From positions 1 to 24,914 of the forward strand of contig JBFMGS010000036.1 in assembly GCA_040752635.1 (NCBI GenBank): DNA of 24,914 bases, given 5' to 3'. Position 1 is the stretch's first letter, and each line of letters starts with the position of its first letter. Source of the stretch: JBFMGS01 sp040752635 (lineage in GTDB: Bacteria; Bacillota; SHA-98; UBA4971). Below are positions 22,423 to 24,914 of this stretch, one piece after another. The translations under genes and the position numbers were made by a program. The notes under the pieces are model-generated. The model saw only the letters and a program-made list of their open reading frames with translations. It searched no databases and was not told the DNA's origin.

Positions 22423-24870
22423 ATGTCCAAAGAAGCAGGCAAAGCAGCAACCACAAGAGAAGTCGTGCCTCTCCTCCCATTGCGCGGGGTGATCGTGTTC
22501 CCTTACATGACAGTCCCTCTCGATGTGGGCAGGGAAAGGTCAGTCGCAGCACTCGAAGACGCCATGATGAACGACAGGTTGATCCTGCTCGTCTCGCAGA
22601 AGCAGGCAAGGCTCAACGATCCAACGCCCAAGGACATCTACGATGTCGGCACGGTCTCCGAGATCAAGCAGCTTGCCAGGTACCCCGATGGGACCATCAG
22701 GGTTCTGGTGGAGGGTGTGGAACGCGGGAAGATCGTCGAGTACACCCAGGTAGAGCCGTTCTACAAGGTAAAGATCCAGTTGATGGATACCTCTGAGCGT
22801 ATGACGAAGGAGCTTGAGGCGCTGATGCGCAGCGTCCTGGGGTATTTTGAGTCGTACGTCAGGGTGGGGAAGAAGATCCCCGCCGAGATCCTTGGTTCCG
22901 TCCAGACCATAGATGATCCGGGCAGGCTTGCTGATGACATCGCGGCTCACCTGCCTTTACGGACCGAGGACAAGCAGAGGATACTTGAGGCTGCGTCTCC
23001 CAAGGTCAGGCTGGAGAAGCTGTGCGCGATCCTCCTCAAGGAGATGGAGATCCTTGAGCTTGAGAAGAAGATCAACTCGCGCGTGAGAAAGCAAATGGAA
23101 AAGACGCAGAAAGAGTATTACCTGCGTGAACAGATGAAGGCCATCCAGAAAGAGCTCGGCGAGAGGGACGACCGATCCGCCGAAGGCGAGGAGTACCGCG
23201 AAAAGATAGCCGCGGCCAAGCTGCCAAGGGAAGTCGAAGAGCGCGCCGTCCGCGAGGTTGAGCGGCTCGAGAAAATGCCGCCGATGGCGGCGGAGGCCGT
23301 GGTGGTGAGGACCTACCTTGACTGGCTGCTAGCGTTGCCGTGGACGCATAAGACCGAAGATCGGGTTGACATCGACATGGCAGCGAAAATCCTCGATGAG
23401 GACCATTACGGCCTGGAAAAGGTCAAGGAGCGCATCCTGGAGTTTCTCGCCGTGCGCCAGCTCACAAGCAAACTTAAAGGCCCTATCCTTTGTTTCGTGG
23501 GGCCCCCCGGCGTAGGTAAGACGTCGCTGGGTAAGTCCATAGCTCGTGCCCTTGAGAGGAAGTTCGTCAGGTTCTCGCTTGGGGGCGTGCGGGATGAAGC
23601 GGAGATCCGGGGGCACCGGCGTACGTACGTGGGCGCGCTTCCGGGCAAGATAATCCAGGCTATGCGGCAGGCTGGTTCCAAGAACCCGGTGATCCTCCTC
23701 GATGAGGTGGATAAGATGAGCTACGATTTCCGTGGCGATCCGTCGTCAGCCCTGCTCGAAGTGCTCGACCCCGAGCAGAACGCGGCCTTTGGCGACCACT
23801 ACATCGAGATACCGTTCGATTTGTCGGATGTGATGTTCATTACCACGGCGAACGTGCTCCATGCCATACCAAAGGCTCTGTCAGACCGGATGGAGATCAT
23901 AGTTATACCGGGGTACACAGAGGAAGACAAGGTGCAGATCGGCTCGCACTTCCTGGTGCCCAAGCAGATGAGAGAAAACGGTCTCGAGGGCTATAAAGTC
24001 AGCATCACACAGGATGCGATAAGGACGATCATCCGGAAGTACACGCGCGAGTCTGGGGTACGGAACCTCGAGCGGGAGATCTCGTCGATACTGCGAAAGA
24101 TCGCGAAAAAGGTAGTGGGCGGCAGGAGTGCTGACTCCGAGATCACGGTGGACGCATGTGATGTGGAGAAGTACCTCGGGATCCCCCAGTACCGGTACGG
24201 GGTCGCCGAGTCCGAGGATAGGGTCGGCGTCGCCACCGGGCTTGCAGTCACTGAGGCGGGCGGCGACATCCTGGCCATAGAGGTCTCGGTGATGAAGGGC
24301 ACCGGCAAGCTCACGCTCACTGGCAAGCTGGGCGACGTTATGAAGGAGTCTGCTCAAGCTGGGTTCACGTACATCAGGTCGCGGGCTGACGACCTCGGCA
24401 TCGACGCCGGGTTCTACCAGGACCGCGATATACACGTCCACGTGCCGGAGGGAGCCATACCCAAGGACGGGCCGTCCGCGGGAATAGCGATGGCTACGGC
24501 GCTGGCATCTGCACTTTCGGGGCGCCCGGTGAGATGCGACGTCGCCATGACAGGGGAGATCACCCTCCGCGGGAGGGTGCTTGCTGTAGGCGGCATCAAG
24601 GAGAAGATCCTCGCAGCGCATCGAGCTGGCGTTTTCACTGTTGTGCTCCCGGAGGAAAACCGGAAGGATACCGAGGAAGTGCCGAAGAACGTCCTTGACA
24701 ACATGAACCTTATGTTCGTAGACCATATGGACCAGGTTCTCGACCTTGCGCTCCGGAAGTCAGACGCCAAGGACGAGTGCTCCGAAGAGGACGACGAGAG
24801 GCTTCCTGCCATTGCGCACGGCCAGGATACCCCGGTCACGAACCAGATATACTATAGCACGTGCCAGTAA
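22423..24870 (+). CDS. lon: ATP-dependent protease Lon (LonA)
   Basis: Cytoplasmic AAA+ serine protease that removes misfolded and regulatory proteins. 815 aa, the normal LonA length. The N-terminal substrate-binding domain opens VVPLLPLRGVIVFPYMTVPL, followed by a coiled linker containing YYLREQMKAIQKELGE. Walker A is GPPGVGKT (residues 360-367) and Walker B is NPVILLDEVDKM. The protease domain has catalytic S685 in KDGPSAG and K728 in GGIKEKILAAHRAG, the standard 43-residue spacing. The acidic C-terminal tail is variable. GAGGAGGTG (22404-22412) sits ten bases before the ATG at 22423. It follows lonB with 334 bases between; that gap carries promoter candidates, a perfect inverted repeat and tandem repeats, so lonA is probably separately regulated. 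Confidence 0.97.
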   Translation: MSKEAGKAATTREVVPLLPLRGVIVFPYMTVPLDVGRERSVAALEDAMMNDRLILLVSQKQARLNDPTPKDIYDVGTVSEIKQLARYPDGTIRVLVEGVERGKIVEYTQVEPFYKVKIQLMDTSERMTKELEALMRSVLGYFESYVRVGKKIPAEILGSVQTIDDPGRLADDIAAHLPLRTEDKQRILEAASPKVRLEKLCAILLKEMEILELEKKINSRVRKQMEKTQKEYYLREQMKAIQKELGERDDRSAEGEEYREKIAAAKLPREVEERAVREVERLEKMPPMAAEAVVVRTYLDWLLALPWTHKTEDRVDIDMAAKILDEDHYGLEKVKERILEFLAVRQLTSKLKGPILCFVGPPGVGKTSLGKSIARALERKFVRFSLGGVRDEAEIRGHRRTYVGALPGKIIQAMRQAGSKNPVILLDEVDKMSYDFRGDPSSALLEVLDPEQNAAFGDHYIEIPFDLSDVMFITTANVLHAIPKALSDRMEIIVIPGYTEEDKVQIGSHFLVPKQMRENGLEGYKVSITQDAIRTIIRKYTRESGVRNLEREISSILRKIAKKVVGGRSADSEITVDACDVEKYLGIPQYRYGVAESEDRVGVATGLAVTEAGGDILAIEVSVMKGTGKLTLTGKLGDVMKESAQAGFTYIRSRADDLGIDAGFYQDRDIHVHVPEGAIPKDGPSAGIAMATALASALSGRPVRCDVAMTGEITLRGRVLAVGGIKEKILAAHRAGVFTVVLPEENRKDTEEVPKNVLDNMNLMFVDHMDQVLDLALRKSDAKDECSEEDDERLPAIAHGQDTPVTNQIYYSTCQ

Positions 24871-24893
24871 GACTCAGCCTGCGGGGAAAGACG

Positions 24894-24914
24894 GTGAACA
24901 CTCTTACTGCATCC
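24894..24914 (+). CDS. Possible start of the next gene, cut by the window edge
   Basis: GTG at 24894 followed by six open codons, with GGGGAAAG about six bases upstream. In many Bacillota lon is followed by the GTPase gene ysxC/engB, which would fit the position, but seven codons are too few to identify anything. Confidence 0.2.

Overview
The window reads as a piece of a GC-rich Bacillota (Firmicutes) genome, probably a deep-branching, fermentative clostridial or limnochordial lineage and probably a metagenome-assembled scaffold. The Bacillota reading rests on the run tig-clpP-clpX-lonB-lonA, a Bacillota-type order, together with strong GGAGG ribosome-binding sites, frequent GTG/TTG starts and a DegV-family protein. 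The assembly reading rests on a 100-N gap whose flanks repeat the same 127 bases. These assignments come from recognising protein families by eye; no search was run.

Layout. (1) 1-2822: a GH31 alpha-glycosidase. (2) 2823-4384: a self-contained tRNA-Cys unit with promoter and terminator, then a promoter and degV. (3) 4385-5101: a strong GC hairpin between convergent genes and a small secreted protein on the minus strand. (4) 5102-7657: a promoter followed by a wrecked MacB-type ABC exporter: an ATPase cut short and joined out of frame to a permease lacking its N-terminus, then a second permease with a frameshift and no C-terminal half. (5) 7658-9259: unassigned sequence, a small unknown protein and galT. 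(6) 9260-13405: a sugar ABC importer (binding protein and two permeases, no ATPase), with a 414-base structured gap between the binding protein and the first permease. (7) 13406-14382: a membrane-anchored TPR protein. (8) 14383-15537: a tRNA-His unit with promoter and terminator, then a region of short coding-like scraps including a 25-residue membrane peptide with a strong ribosome-binding site. (9) 15538-16712: prs, interrupted only by the scaffold gap. (10) 16713-24870: the protein-quality-control block tig, clpP, clpX, lonB, lonA, with candidate regulatory structures upstream of tig and upstream of lonA.

Function. GH31, the glucose/galactose-type importer and GalT fit together as alpha-glycoside cleavage, hexose uptake and Leloir-pathway galactose use. 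The importer lacks its own ATPase and probably borrows a shared MsmX/UgpC-type one. In the 3' block, trigger factor folds nascent chains, ClpXP and LonA degrade misfolded or tagged proteins, and LonB is the membrane-anchored Lon type found in spore-forming Bacillota.

Most notable points: the ClpP catalytic Asp position is Asn; the lonA leader carries a perfect 7-4-7 inverted repeat over a promoter plus 16-bp tandem repeats; the tig leader has a terminator-like hairpin with a competing hairpin; and the prs duplication is an assembly artefact rather than biology. I saw no convincing new multi-gene system, CRISPR array or insertion sequence.
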